The translations under genes and the position numbers were made by a program. Source: an uncultured Paracoccaceae bacterium (lineage in GTDB: Bacteria > Pseudomonadota > Alphaproteobacteria > Rhodobacterales > Rhodobacteraceae). Taken from it: a DNA stretch of 64,000 bases. The DNA lies in NCBI GenBank assembly GCA_947488605.1, contig CANKZJ010000001.1, forward strand, positions 620,001-684,000, in the 5' to 3' direction. Below, one piece after another: positions 19,013-27,640 of the stretch (position 1 is the first letter of the stretch; each line of letters begins with the position of its first letter). Under the pieces are notes generated by a model, which worked only from the letters and a program-made list of their open reading frames with translations, searched no databases and had not been told where the DNA came from.

Positions 19013-19522
19013 ATGCAAATCAGCGATCTCATCCCTTGGGGTCGTGACAAGGGTAAGACCCCGGCGAACGACGACCAAAACTCTGACAACCCGCTCGCGT
19101 CGCTTCAACGCGACATCAATAGTGTCTTTGAAGACTTCTGGCAGCGGGTTGAGAGTGGCTGGAATGGTCGGATGAACCCCGTGGGCATGTTCGGACCCAG
19201 CACCGACGTTTCGGAAACGGACGAGAGTGTCGAGGTCGCCGTCGAACTGCCTGGAATGACCGAAGACGATATCGACATTTCCCTCTCAGGCGATGCGATG
19301 ACGATCCGTGGCGAAAAGAAGATCGAACATGAAGAAACGCGCAAAGGCGTCTACATGTCCGAACGGTCCTATGGGGCCTTTTACCGCACGATCCCTCTTC
19401 CGCCCGGCGTTGATACCGACAAGGCCGAGGCGAAATTCAAACGGGGTGTATTGACGGTTACCTTGCCAAAATCCGCAGAGGCCCAGGCAAGAGTTAAACG
19501 CATTCCGGTCCAAGCTGCCTGA
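19013..19522 (+). CDS. Hsp20/alpha-crystallin small heat shock protein (copy 3)
   Basis: VAVELPGMTEDDIDISLSGDAMTIRGEKK...FKRGVLTVTLPKSAEAQARVKRIPV. Confidence 0.92.
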   Translation: MQISDLIPWGRDKGKTPANDDQNSDNPLASLQRDINSVFEDFWQRVESGWNGRMNPVGMFGPSTDVSETDESVEVAVELPGMTEDDIDISLSGDAMTIRGEKKIEHEETRKGVYMSERSYGAFYRTIPLPPGVDTDKAEAKFKRGVLTVTLPKSAEAQARVKRIPVQAA

Positions 19523-19581
19523 AAACTTCGGTGGCCGGAGGCGTCCGGCCACCATTCCCAACCCATTTGAGGAGACAGATC

Positions 19582-20985
19582 ATGCCCGCTATTGCCTCTT
19601 ATCTTGGCCGCACACTGGCGGTTTTTTGTATTTTCACACTGTCATTCGTAGCCCCGGTCGCATCACAAACCGCAGATCGGCCTCTTTTCCAGAACGAGGA
19701 TGGGCTGCCAACGCTTGCCCCGCTTTTGGCTGAGGTCACACCCGCGGTCGTGAATATTTCGGTGGAAAGCCGCCAGACAGCCGAGATGAACCCGCTCTTT
19801 AACGACCCGTTCTTCCAGCGTTTCTTTGACATGCAACCGATGCCTCAACAGCCAATGCCGCGTCAGCAGATGAGCGCAGGATCTGGCGTTATCGTTGATG
19901 CCGCGCAAGGCTATGTGCTGACGAACCACCACGTCGTTGAAAATGGCGACCGGATCGTCGTGACGCTCAAAGACCGTCGCCAGTTTGATGCACAACTGAT
20001 CGGCAGTGACCCCGGAACCGATATTGCGCTGTTGCAGATCGACGCTGACGATATCTTGGCGCTGGACCTAGGAGACAGCGACCGGCTGCTTGTCGGTGAC
20101 TACGTGCTGGCCATTGGCAACCCGTTCGGGCTTGGCCAGACCGTGACCTCCGGCATCGTCAGTGCTCTGGGGCGCAGTGGTCTCAATGTGGATGGCTACG
20201 AGGACTTTATTCAGACGGATGCGTCGATCAATCCGGGCAATTCGGGCGGCGCGCTGATCACGTTGGATGGGCGACTTGTCGGGATCAACACCGCGATCAT
20301 CGCACCCTCCGGCGGCAATGTTGGAATTGGTTTCTCAGTGCCCGCGAACATGGCGCAAGCGGTCATGGACCAACTCATTGAATATGGCGAGGTTCGGCGG
20401 GGCCAATTGGGCGTAACAATTCAGGATTTCACACCTGATCTGGCAGATGCGTTAGGCATCGAAGCAGGCGTCGGTGCGGTCGTGACGCAGGTAGAGCCTG
20501 ACAGCGCAGCCGCACAAGCCGGGTTGCAACCCGGCGATTTGATCGTTGCTGTAGATGGCCGCTACATCGCGGGTTCCGCAGATCTGCGTAGTCAGATCGG
20601 ATTGAAGCGGATCGATAGTAATGTCGAGTTGCAGGTCATTCGCGACGGCGAAACGCTCACGCTCGACGTGACCTTACGCGGCGCGGGCGTGGTCACAGCC
20701 GTAACGGGTGACCGGGTTCTTGATCGGCTGTCGGGCGCGGAAATGCGTGAACTGCAACCGGGTGATCCATTCTATGGCGACCTATCTGGTGTGGTGATCG
20801 CAAGGCTTGATCCGGGCAGCCGGGCGTCGCGTTCGGGTCTGGAGGTTGGCGACATAATTCTCGCCGTCAACCGCGTGCCCGTTGCGTCGATGACCGATCT
20901 GCGGCAGCAACTGGCAAGCGTCGATGGCGCACTGGCCCTGACCGTTCAACGTGGTTCAACGCGGATTTTTCTGGTGATGCGCTGA
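19582..20985 (+). CDS. DegP/DegQ-type periplasmic serine endoprotease with two PDZ domains
   Basis: Signal peptide, catalytic triad contexts TNHHVV, DIALLQI, GNSGGALI; PDZ repeats; ATG at 19582 after GGAGACAG. Confidence 0.93.
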   Translation: MPAIASYLGRTLAVFCIFTLSFVAPVASQTADRPLFQNEDGLPTLAPLLAEVTPAVVNISVESRQTAEMNPLFNDPFFQRFFDMQPMPQQPMPRQQMSAGSGVIVDAAQGYVLTNHHVVENGDRIVVTLKDRRQFDAQLIGSDPGTDIALLQIDADDILALDLGDSDRLLVGDYVLAIGNPFGLGQTVTSGIVSALGRSGLNVDGYEDFIQTDASINPGNSGGALITLDGRLVGINTAIIAPSGGNVGIGFSVPANMAQAVMDQLIEYGEVRRGQLGVTIQDFTPDLADALGIEAGVGAVVTQVEPDSAAAQAGLQPGDLIVAVDGRYIAGSADLRSQIGLKRIDSNVELQVIRDGETLTLDVTLRGAGVVTAVTGDRVLDRLSGAEMRELQPGDPFYGDLSGVVIARLDPGSRASRSGLEVGDIILAVNRVPVASMTDLRQQLASVDGALALTVQRGSTRIFLVMR

Positions 20986-21276
20986 TATCCGCGCATTGTC
21001 GCGCATCTGAACGGCTTGCGGAACATTCGCACCGCGTTTGAGACCGGGTTAGAGGCTTTGGGCGTCAGAACAGTCGCGCCGGAGGGTACGCCATTTGATC
21101 CAAAATACCATGAGGCTATGGGAACCCAGGAAACGGCAGATACAAAGCCCGGTCAGGTGCTGGTGCTGCACCGCCCGGGTTTCGCAATCGGTCAGCGGTT
21201 GATCCGGCCTGCGCATGTCACCGTAAGTGCAGCGCCAGTTACCAGACGCGTGGCCGGATCAAGTTGTGACCCATGA
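20986..21276 (+). pseudogene. GrpE C-terminal-domain remnant
   Basis: HLNGLRNIRTAFETGLEALGVRTVAPEGTPFDPKYHEAMGTQ...KPGQVLVLHRPGFAIGQRLIRPAHVTV matches the GrpE C-terminal half; the coiled-coil N-terminus is absent; same frame as the preceding degP stop codon. Confidence 0.7.
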
Positions 21277-21519
21277 GGAGAAGACGTTGCTGAACCTGAT
21301 CGAAGCGAAAGCGGAGGGAACTGACAGATATACAGAAAAGAGCTCGAAGAACGGAGATCCGATTATTGCTGAAGAAAAAGAGTGCAACCGTGTCCATTGC
21401 TCAGCCGATGGCCTCGGTTAAGGCGGGAGTGTTCTGCGGACGCTCAGCCCGAGAGGGTCGGAAGCACTGGACGCGCCAGTCTCAGAGGTGATGACGACCG
21501 ACGTCCTTAATTAACCTGA

Positions 21520-21632
21520 CGTCCTTACAGCCACCATCAATGGCCATAAGCAAGAACACATCGATCAACTGCTTAGAACTACGCCGCATAGGTGGCGCCC
21601 AAGCATCGCTTACACAAAGTTCAACTGTTAAG
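21520..21632 (+). pseudogene. possible transposase (IS66-like) 3'-end remnant
   Basis: LTATINGHKQEHIDQLLRTTPHRWRP resembles the C-terminus of IS66-family transposases; no intact ORF or inverted repeats located; boundaries approximate. Confidence 0.3.
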
Positions 21633-22343
21633 CATTTTCACTAAACGCCCAAATTCTGCTGAATCAAAACGTCGTACTGTTTCTCCAAACCCAAGACGAG
21701 CATACCTTGGGTCCAATGGGGTCGAAGTGGAACATGACGTATGGAACGAGGTGATTTTGGTCTGCTCCAGAATAATCCCGATATTTTTACTATTGATCCC
21801 TGCCCCGGCCATGATCTCTATCCGGCCTGCGGCGGCGGCGTGCAAATTTTTCAGCCCCGCAATCCCCTCTGCTGCTGTCTTGGCGCCCCCCGAGGACAGA
21901 ATTCGCTTTGCGCCATAGCCGATCACAACCTCCATTGCGGCTTTGGGATCATCCAGCACGTCAATGACGCGGTGCAACGTCACATCAAGTCCATCTGCCG
22001 CCCTGACCATTGAATCGAGTGCGGATTGATCCAATGCGCCATTGCGTTCGGCACCGATTACGACGCCATGAAGCCCCACGTCGCGCGCAGCACGAATACT
22101 GGAAACAGCCACTGCGAGATCCGCTGGTGTCATCTCAAAATCACCACTGCGCGGTCGGATCAAGACATGTGTTTCAATGCCTGACGTCGCAGCGCTTTCC
22201 ATCAGCCCGATGTCCGGGGTAAGCCCGCCCACATCCAGACCACCACATAACTCTATCCGGTCAACGCCAGCGCGGCACACGGCAAGCGCATCGGGAGTCT
22301 CAACACAAATTTCAAGGATATATGGGCTATTCTGCGGCATCAT
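21621..22343 (-). CDS. cutC: CutC family protein
   Basis: LEICVETPDALAVCRAGVDRIELCGGLDVGGLTPDIGLM, VLIRPRSGDF, VTLHRVIDVLDDP, ILSSGGAKTAAEG, IMAGAGIN. Confidence 0.94.
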   Translation of the reverse strand: MMPQNSPYILEICVETPDALAVCRAGVDRIELCGGLDVGGLTPDIGLMESAATSGIETHVLIRPRSGDFEMTPADLAVAVSSIRAARDVGLHGVVIGAERNGALDQSALDSMVRAADGLDVTLHRVIDVLDDPKAAMEVVIGYGAKRILSSGGAKTAAEGIAGLKNLHAAAAGRIEIMAGAGINSKNIGIILEQTKITSFHTSCSTSTPLDPRYARLGFGETVRRFDSAEFGRLVKMLNS

Positions 22344-23466
22344 GCGCCATCAACGCAGCTAGCGCACCGGCCAACGTATCGGTGACCTGTAGCTTATCTG
22401 ACAGCACAATGAGATCGTGCAAAGGGCGCCCGACAATCTGCGCCAACGCAGGCTGCCCGACCACATGCGCTGGGGTCGTAATTGCCATACGCAAGGCCTG
22501 CTCAAGTGGCGCACCGATATGCTGGACAAGGCGCGCGACACCTTCGGCTTGCGTGACATGTGCACCTGCGAGATTGCCCTCTGCATTCAACAGCCGTCCG
22601 TTATCCAAACGCACGTTTTGGCCATACAGGTCAAACTGCGCGGGGCCGCCCACCGTCGCCATTGCATCCGAAACCAAGAACATCAGATCATCTGCAGGTC
22701 GCGCGCGCAAAGCCAGTTGAACCATACGGTCGTCAACGTGATGCCCGTCGCAAATAATACCAGAGCGGAGTTCTGAGTTCAGGATCGCACCAACCGCACC
22801 CGGCGCGCGACTTGTCATCGGCGACATTGCGTTGAAAAGATGCGTGGCGCAGGTCGCCCCGGCAGCGATTGCTGCTTCCACATCTTCGGCAGGTGCATCG
22901 GTATGCCCCAACGAGACAGATGCACCCATCTTAGCTAAGGCGGCAATCTGCGCATTTGTCGTGGCTTCTGGCGCGAGCGTAATCAAAACAGCGATATCAT
23001 TGCGCCGCAGCCGTGCCACGACGTCCATCGTGCGCGCATCCATAGGCCGAATATGATCCGCGTTATGCGTCCCGCGACGTGCTACGGAAATATGTGGTCC
23101 CTCAATATGTAGCCCGACAATACCCGCGTCACCGTGCGCAGCAATTGCCGCAGCGGCGGCTTGGTCCAAGACGTCAGGGTGGTCAGTGATCACTGTCGGC
23201 ATCAGAGCTACAGTGCCGCATTGCCGGTGTGCGGCCGCTATCGCCGACATGCCAGTACGGGATGGTGTGGTGTTTAACATCACACCGCCGCCGCCATTCA
23301 CCTGCAAATCAACGAAACCAGGCGTCAAGCACCCAGCGATATGTCGCGCAGAAGATGGGGCATCAGCGATTTCGGCTACTTGCCCATCAACGATCCTTAA
23401 GGCCTTTCCAGTAAGGACGATTTGTCCGTCAAACAGTCTTTCAGGGGCGATCCAACGTTCTTTCAT
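22327..23466 (-). CDS. nagA: N-acetylglucosamine-6-phosphate deacetylase
   Basis: PGFVDLQVNGGGGV, GLHIEGPHIS, LGHTDAPAEDV, THLFNAMSPMTSRAPG, VSDAMATVG. Confidence 0.95.
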   Translation of the reverse strand: MKERWIAPERLFDGQIVLTGKALRIVDGQVAEIADAPSSARHIAGCLTPGFVDLQVNGGGGVMLNTTPSRTGMSAIAAAHRQCGTVALMPTVITDHPDVLDQAAAAAIAAHGDAGIVGLHIEGPHISVARRGTHNADHIRPMDARTMDVVARLRRNDIAVLITLAPEATTNAQIAALAKMGASVSLGHTDAPAEDVEAAIAAGATCATHLFNAMSPMTSRAPGAVGAILNSELRSGIICDGHHVDDRMVQLALRARPADDLMFLVSDAMATVGGPAQFDLYGQNVRLDNGRLLNAEGNLAGAHVTQAEGVARLVQHIGAPLEQALRMAITTPAHVVGQPALAQIVGRPLHDLIVLSDKLQVTDTLAGALAALMAHDAAE

Positions 23467-24716
23467 GCCAAATCCTCAAAGAAATAGGGTTCAAGCGCGC
23501 ATTCAATCTGCGCATCAATCAACCGCTGAATTTGTGACCCTTTCAACCGCTCCGCCCGTTCAAGGACTATGGGATCAAACACAGATGCCAGCGCTATTTG
23601 TGAGATGGTCGTATCAAAAGCGCCCATCAAATCCTGTACGGCGCGTTTCGCTGCGGGGTGGGGCCAATAATACCGAATGCGGTCCGCTAAGCCGAAATGG
23701 CGCTGATGATAGAGCGCCTTTGCATCGCCAGAATAATGCCCTTGCCAAGAGGCCGGGTCGGCAAGCATGACAGCCTCCATTGTTGCTTGTAGGGCGCCCT
23801 TTTGCGCGCGCAGCTGATCCAACACGTAAAGCGCTTCGCGGTAGGCAAAGGTCAGCGCAGGTCCAACTTTCTGAAATGCGAAGCCCAAGGTGGCCAGCCG
23901 CGGGAACACTGCGGGATCTTGGTAATCCGTCGAGTGCGCCTCAAGACAGATATGCGGGTGATCTTGTAGCGCATCCAGCAGATGCGGATCGCGGTCCATG
24001 GGTAATGCATGCACCGCCGTGGGGCTAAACTCGACGCCGGGTTGCACGACCAGACCGCCGATCATGCCCGCCATATCGCCAAAAGCTGCGTCATGTGCCG
24101 CAAGCGTCGCACGCGCGGCACCCGGCTGCGTTGGTGGGATATCGCCATGCTCGTCCATGCGGGCTCCACCAGGTGGAGGCACTTCGGTTCCAACCACAAA
24201 AAGTAAATCATCACCTGCTGCACAGCACACACGCGCCAGCTGCGCCGACCTTGCAGCTGTCACTTCATCGCCCAATTGCGCAGGTTCTCCTGCGCAGCCT
24301 TCAGAGCAATCAAGGTGGATTTTGCCAAATCCAGCCGCCACATACTCACGCACCAAGGCATCGGCTTTGGCCATTGCGGCCTCTGCACCCATCTTACGCC
24401 ATACCTGAGGGCCAAGGTGGTCGCCACCAAAGATGATCCGCGCGCGATCTACGTCCTGCGCGTCCGCCAGCGCGTGCACAAAATCAATGAAACCAGACGG
24501 CGTGATGCCCGTATAGCCACCATCTTGATTGACTTGATTGGACGTCGCCTCGATCACGATCTGACGGTCAAGACGCTGGGCCATCACGAGCGATGCACGC
24601 AACACATCAGGCTGGGCTGAACACACTGACGGGATCGCCACCGCGTGGCCCGCGCGATTGCGCCGCACAATATCGCGCAAAACATCACTCACGGCTGTGC
24701 GCCTGCCACGCCGCAT
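23463..24716 (-). CDS. D-tagatose-1,6-bisphosphate aldolase non-catalytic subunit-like (GatZ/KbaZ/AgaZ family)
   Basis: IPSVCSAQPDVLRASL, IEATSNQVNQDGGYTGITPSGF, FGGDHLGPQVWR, HLDCSEGCAG; start set at internal Met near 24716. Confidence 0.9.
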   Translation of the reverse strand: MRRGRRTAVSDVLRDIVRRNRAGHAVAIPSVCSAQPDVLRASLVMAQRLDRQIVIEATSNQVNQDGGYTGITPSGFIDFVHALADAQDVDRARIIFGGDHLGPQVWRKMGAEAAMAKADALVREYVAAGFGKIHLDCSEGCAGEPAQLGDEVTAARSAQLARVCCAAGDDLLFVVGTEVPPPGGARMDEHGDIPPTQPGAARATLAAHDAAFGDMAGMIGGLVVQPGVEFSPTAVHALPMDRDPHLLDALQDHPHICLEAHSTDYQDPAVFPRLATLGFAFQKVGPALTFAYREALYVLDQLRAQKGALQATMEAVMLADPASWQGHYSGDAKALYHQRHFGLADRIRYYWPHPAAKRAVQDLMGAFDTTISQIALASVFDPIVLERAERLKGSQIQRLIDAQIECALEPYFFEDLA

Positions 24717-25590
24717 ATGCCGCACCTCGCGCCCCGCTTGTGTCGCCGCCTTGCGCGAGAACCAATGGAGGAACACCAAAATCGCCGATCTGCGCGCGTT
24801 GAGCTGCAATCGCGAGGTCGGTCACAATACCATCTATATGCGTCAATCCTCCACCCAATACGATCAAATCAGGATCAGCTATAAGGGTCAACGCGTGTAA
24901 CAAGTCTGCCGTGAAATCACACCAGATGCCCCACGTGGTGCGTAAATCATCGTGTCGCCGCGCGGCAATCTGCGGGGGTGTAAGATCCTCTCCGGTCAAA
25001 TGTTGCGCCAAGCGCACTAATCCGGGCCCAGCGATATACGTCTCGATACAGCCCATACGACCACAGCCGCATTGCCAGATTGGCAAATCATGTGCCGCAA
25101 CCAAATGCGCCGGTGCAGAGGTATGACCAAACTCACCACCGGTTTGCGTCGGCCCTTGAAGGATAGCACCATCAACGGCGATGCCGCCACCGACACCCGT
25201 TCCAAGGATCAACGCCATAACTGTGCGGTGACCTTTCCCCTGCCCGAACACGGCCTCTGACAGGGCCATCGCCCGACAGTCATTTACATAAGTGACAGAT
25301 CGACCAACCGCTTTGGCAATGTCAGCGGGAAAAGGTTGACCTGTTGCGACCAAATTTGCCGTCAGGGCAAATCCCGTTTGCGGGTTCACCAGGCCAGCAG
25401 CCCCGATACCGACCGGAACAGGTCCACCTGAAACACGTTCCGCCCAATGGATTTGGTCGGCGACTGTCTGCACCAGTTCAGCATAAACGTGCGGTGTATC
25501 ACACCGGTTTCGCTCTTTGACTGACCAAGCATCGTCAAACACCTGCGCCTCGATCTTTGTGCCACCCAGATCAATCCCAATGGCTGTCAT
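24685..25590 (-). CDS. ROK family sugar kinase (N-acetyl-hexosamine kinase candidate)
   Basis: IGIDLGGTKIEAQVF, GTGVGGGIAVDG, GEFGHTSA, CGCGRMGCIETY zinc motif. Confidence 0.93.
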   Translation of the reverse strand: MTAIGIDLGGTKIEAQVFDDAWSVKERNRCDTPHVYAELVQTVADQIHWAERVSGGPVPVGIGAAGLVNPQTGFALTANLVATGQPFPADIAKAVGRSVTYVNDCRAMALSEAVFGQGKGHRTVMALILGTGVGGGIAVDGAILQGPTQTGGEFGHTSAPAHLVAAHDLPIWQCGCGRMGCIETYIAGPGLVRLAQHLTGEDLTPPQIAARRHDDLRTTWGIWCDFTADLLHALTLIADPDLIVLGGGLTHIDGIVTDLAIAAQRAQIGDFGVPPLVLAQGGDTSGARGAAYAAWQAHSRE

Positions 25591-26639
25591 GACGCCACCG
25601 CATAAAGCTGCACACCCGAGACAACCCGGCTTAGCGTCGCCTGTCCGCTAAACGGATCATCCACATTCAGGCCCAGCGCATCAGACCAAGCAACACCACG
25701 CACCTGCGCAACCGCCACACATAAGGGTGCGGCCCACGCAGTGCCAAAGGGCATTGCAATATCAATATCACCGCCCGGTCCAATCGTCTCGACGTGGGCA
25801 TTGGGGAACTGTGCGCGCAATTCCGCCGCTAGATCAGCATCGTAGTTCCGCGTTGGCGCGTTCGGGCTGGTGAACACGACTACATCGGTGGCGTCCGTGA
25901 CAAAGGCCTTGGGTCCATGCCGAAACCCAAGCGTACTGTCCCACAATGCCGGCATCTGTCCCGCTGACAACTCCATAACCTTTAAAGCGGCCTCGCGCGC
26001 AGCGAAAGCCAATGGTCCGGAGCCGACAAAGACCGCCCGCTCTGGCCGCGATCCCACGGCTATTTGTGACAGCAAGCTTTCAAGCTGGTCCGCCATTGAA
26101 GACATACGCGCCTGAAAATCACTAGGCGCATCAAACAGCGCCAGTGCCGTCAGCAACATCGTCGAAAAACTGGATGTCATGGCAAAGCCCGCATCATGCG
26201 TCGCGTCAGGCAAAACAATGACTTGGCAGGGCGCGCGAGACGTCCGCGTCGCCAATGCCCCATCCTTGTTGCAGGTTATGTTAATCCGTGGCGCATCTGG
26301 GGCTAAAGCATCCAAGGCATCAAGCGTCCCGATACTTTCCGTGCTATTGCCAGAGCGGCCGAAACTCACCACCAAAGGATTTGCGCCAGCAAGCATATGC
26401 GCGGGGTTTGCCACAATGTCCGTTGTCGGCACCGACCGTGTCCCCTTTTGGGACGCCGCAATAATATCGCCGATATAGGCGCTGGTCCCTGCCCCACAAA
26501 ACCAGACCTCATCAAACGACTGCGCGGCAATCCAAGCGCGCAGACCTGCCACGTCCAAGGTCGCGCCCCAGCTACGCCAGATATCAGGCTGCGCATGGAT
26601 TTCGCGCCACGTCACCCATTTGGTCAAATCTTGGGTCAT
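25587..26639 (-). CDS. SIS domain protein (AgaS-like amino-sugar deaminase/isomerase)
   Basis: FCGAGTSAYIGD, SFGRSGNSTESI, DSTLGFRHGPKAFV. Confidence 0.85.
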   Translation of the reverse strand: MTQDLTKWVTWREIHAQPDIWRSWGATLDVAGLRAWIAAQSFDEVWFCGAGTSAYIGDIIAASQKGTRSVPTTDIVANPAHMLAGANPLVVSFGRSGNSTESIGTLDALDALAPDAPRINITCNKDGALATRTSRAPCQVIVLPDATHDAGFAMTSSFSTMLLTALALFDAPSDFQARMSSMADQLESLLSQIAVGSRPERAVFVGSGPLAFAAREAALKVMELSAGQMPALWDSTLGFRHGPKAFVTDATDVVVFTSPNAPTRNYDADLAAELRAQFPNAHVETIGPGGDIDIAMPFGTAWAAPLCVAVAQVRGVAWSDALGLNVDDPFSGQATLSRVVSGVQLYAVAS

Positions 26640-27640
26640 GTCGTTTGGGTCACTTTCGAAAGGGTCTCTGGCGCATCAGGGTCCAATCCTAGCGCCAACG
26701 CTGTGTTCAGGATCACCGGATACATCGCCGCCAATAACACCGCCGCAGCAGCCGCAGGTACAAGATCACGCGATGCCAAATCCGATACCCTGATACGGTG
26801 CACATCACAATCAACAGCCCGAAACCGCGCCTCTGCCTGATCCAGACTGTCCTGAATATCAGCAAGCCCTGTATCAAGCATTAGTACCATAAGCGGGTTT
26901 GTCGCCAGTTGCAGCGGTCCATGCAACACCTCAGAACTTGAATAAGCCTCCCCGTGGATTGCGCAACATTCCTTAAGCTTGAGCGCCACCTCGTGCGCCG
27001 CGCCATAGCCCGTATCCCGCCCAATGACATAAACATGCCGGGCACGCAAAAATGCGGCCTGCAATGCGCCGGCTTGCGGATGCCGCGTAGCCATATGGCG
27101 CAGTTCTGTTGCAGCAACTTGCGCTTTGTGTGCATAGGCAGGCTTCAGGGCACCCAGCAATGCCATCCCCGCCGCAACCGATCCAATAACCGATTTCGTC
27201 GCAGGCACAGCCAGTTCAGGTCCCGCACCAATCGGGACCGTTACATCGCAGGCCGTCTCGACCGGGCTGTCCGGCTGATTGGTAATCGCTACGACTTGCG
27301 CGCCAGCGCCAGCAGCACCTTTGGCTGACAAAACGAGATCATCGCTGGCCCCAGATTGACTGATGACCAATGCCGCAGCGCCGTCCAATGCAACGCCCGC
27401 GCCAAGTGAAAAAACCGACGGCGGCAGGGATGTCACCGGAACGCCCAATTCGCGCATGAACTCGTAGGACAGAATATTCGCGGCGGCATCAGACGATCCC
27501 CGCGCGATGGTGTAGATTGCCTTTGGTTTGCGCAATGCACTGGCGTCAACGTGCTGCACGGCTGCCTGCGCGAAAACACCCATACTTTGGGCCGCTTCAG
27601 CCGCCATCAATCGGCCCGGAGTTGCATTTTCCATCGTCAT
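26636..27640 (-). CDS. SIS domain protein (GlmS C-terminal-like amino-sugar deaminase)
   Basis: IARGSSDAAANILSYE, SQSGASDDL, LKLKECCAIHGEAYSSSEVLHGPL. Confidence 0.88.
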   Translation of the reverse strand: MTMENATPGRLMAAEAAQSMGVFAQAAVQHVDASALRKPKAIYTIARGSSDAAANILSYEFMRELGVPVTSLPPSVFSLGAGVALDGAAALVISQSGASDDLVLSAKGAAGAGAQVVAITNQPDSPVETACDVTVPIGAGPELAVPATKSVIGSVAAGMALLGALKPAYAHKAQVAATELRHMATRHPQAGALQAAFLRARHVYVIGRDTGYGAAHEVALKLKECCAIHGEAYSSSEVLHGPLQLATNPLMVLMLDTGLADIQDSLDQAEARFRAVDCDVHRIRVSDLASRDLVPAAAAAVLLAAMYPVILNTALALGLDPDAPETLSKVTQTT

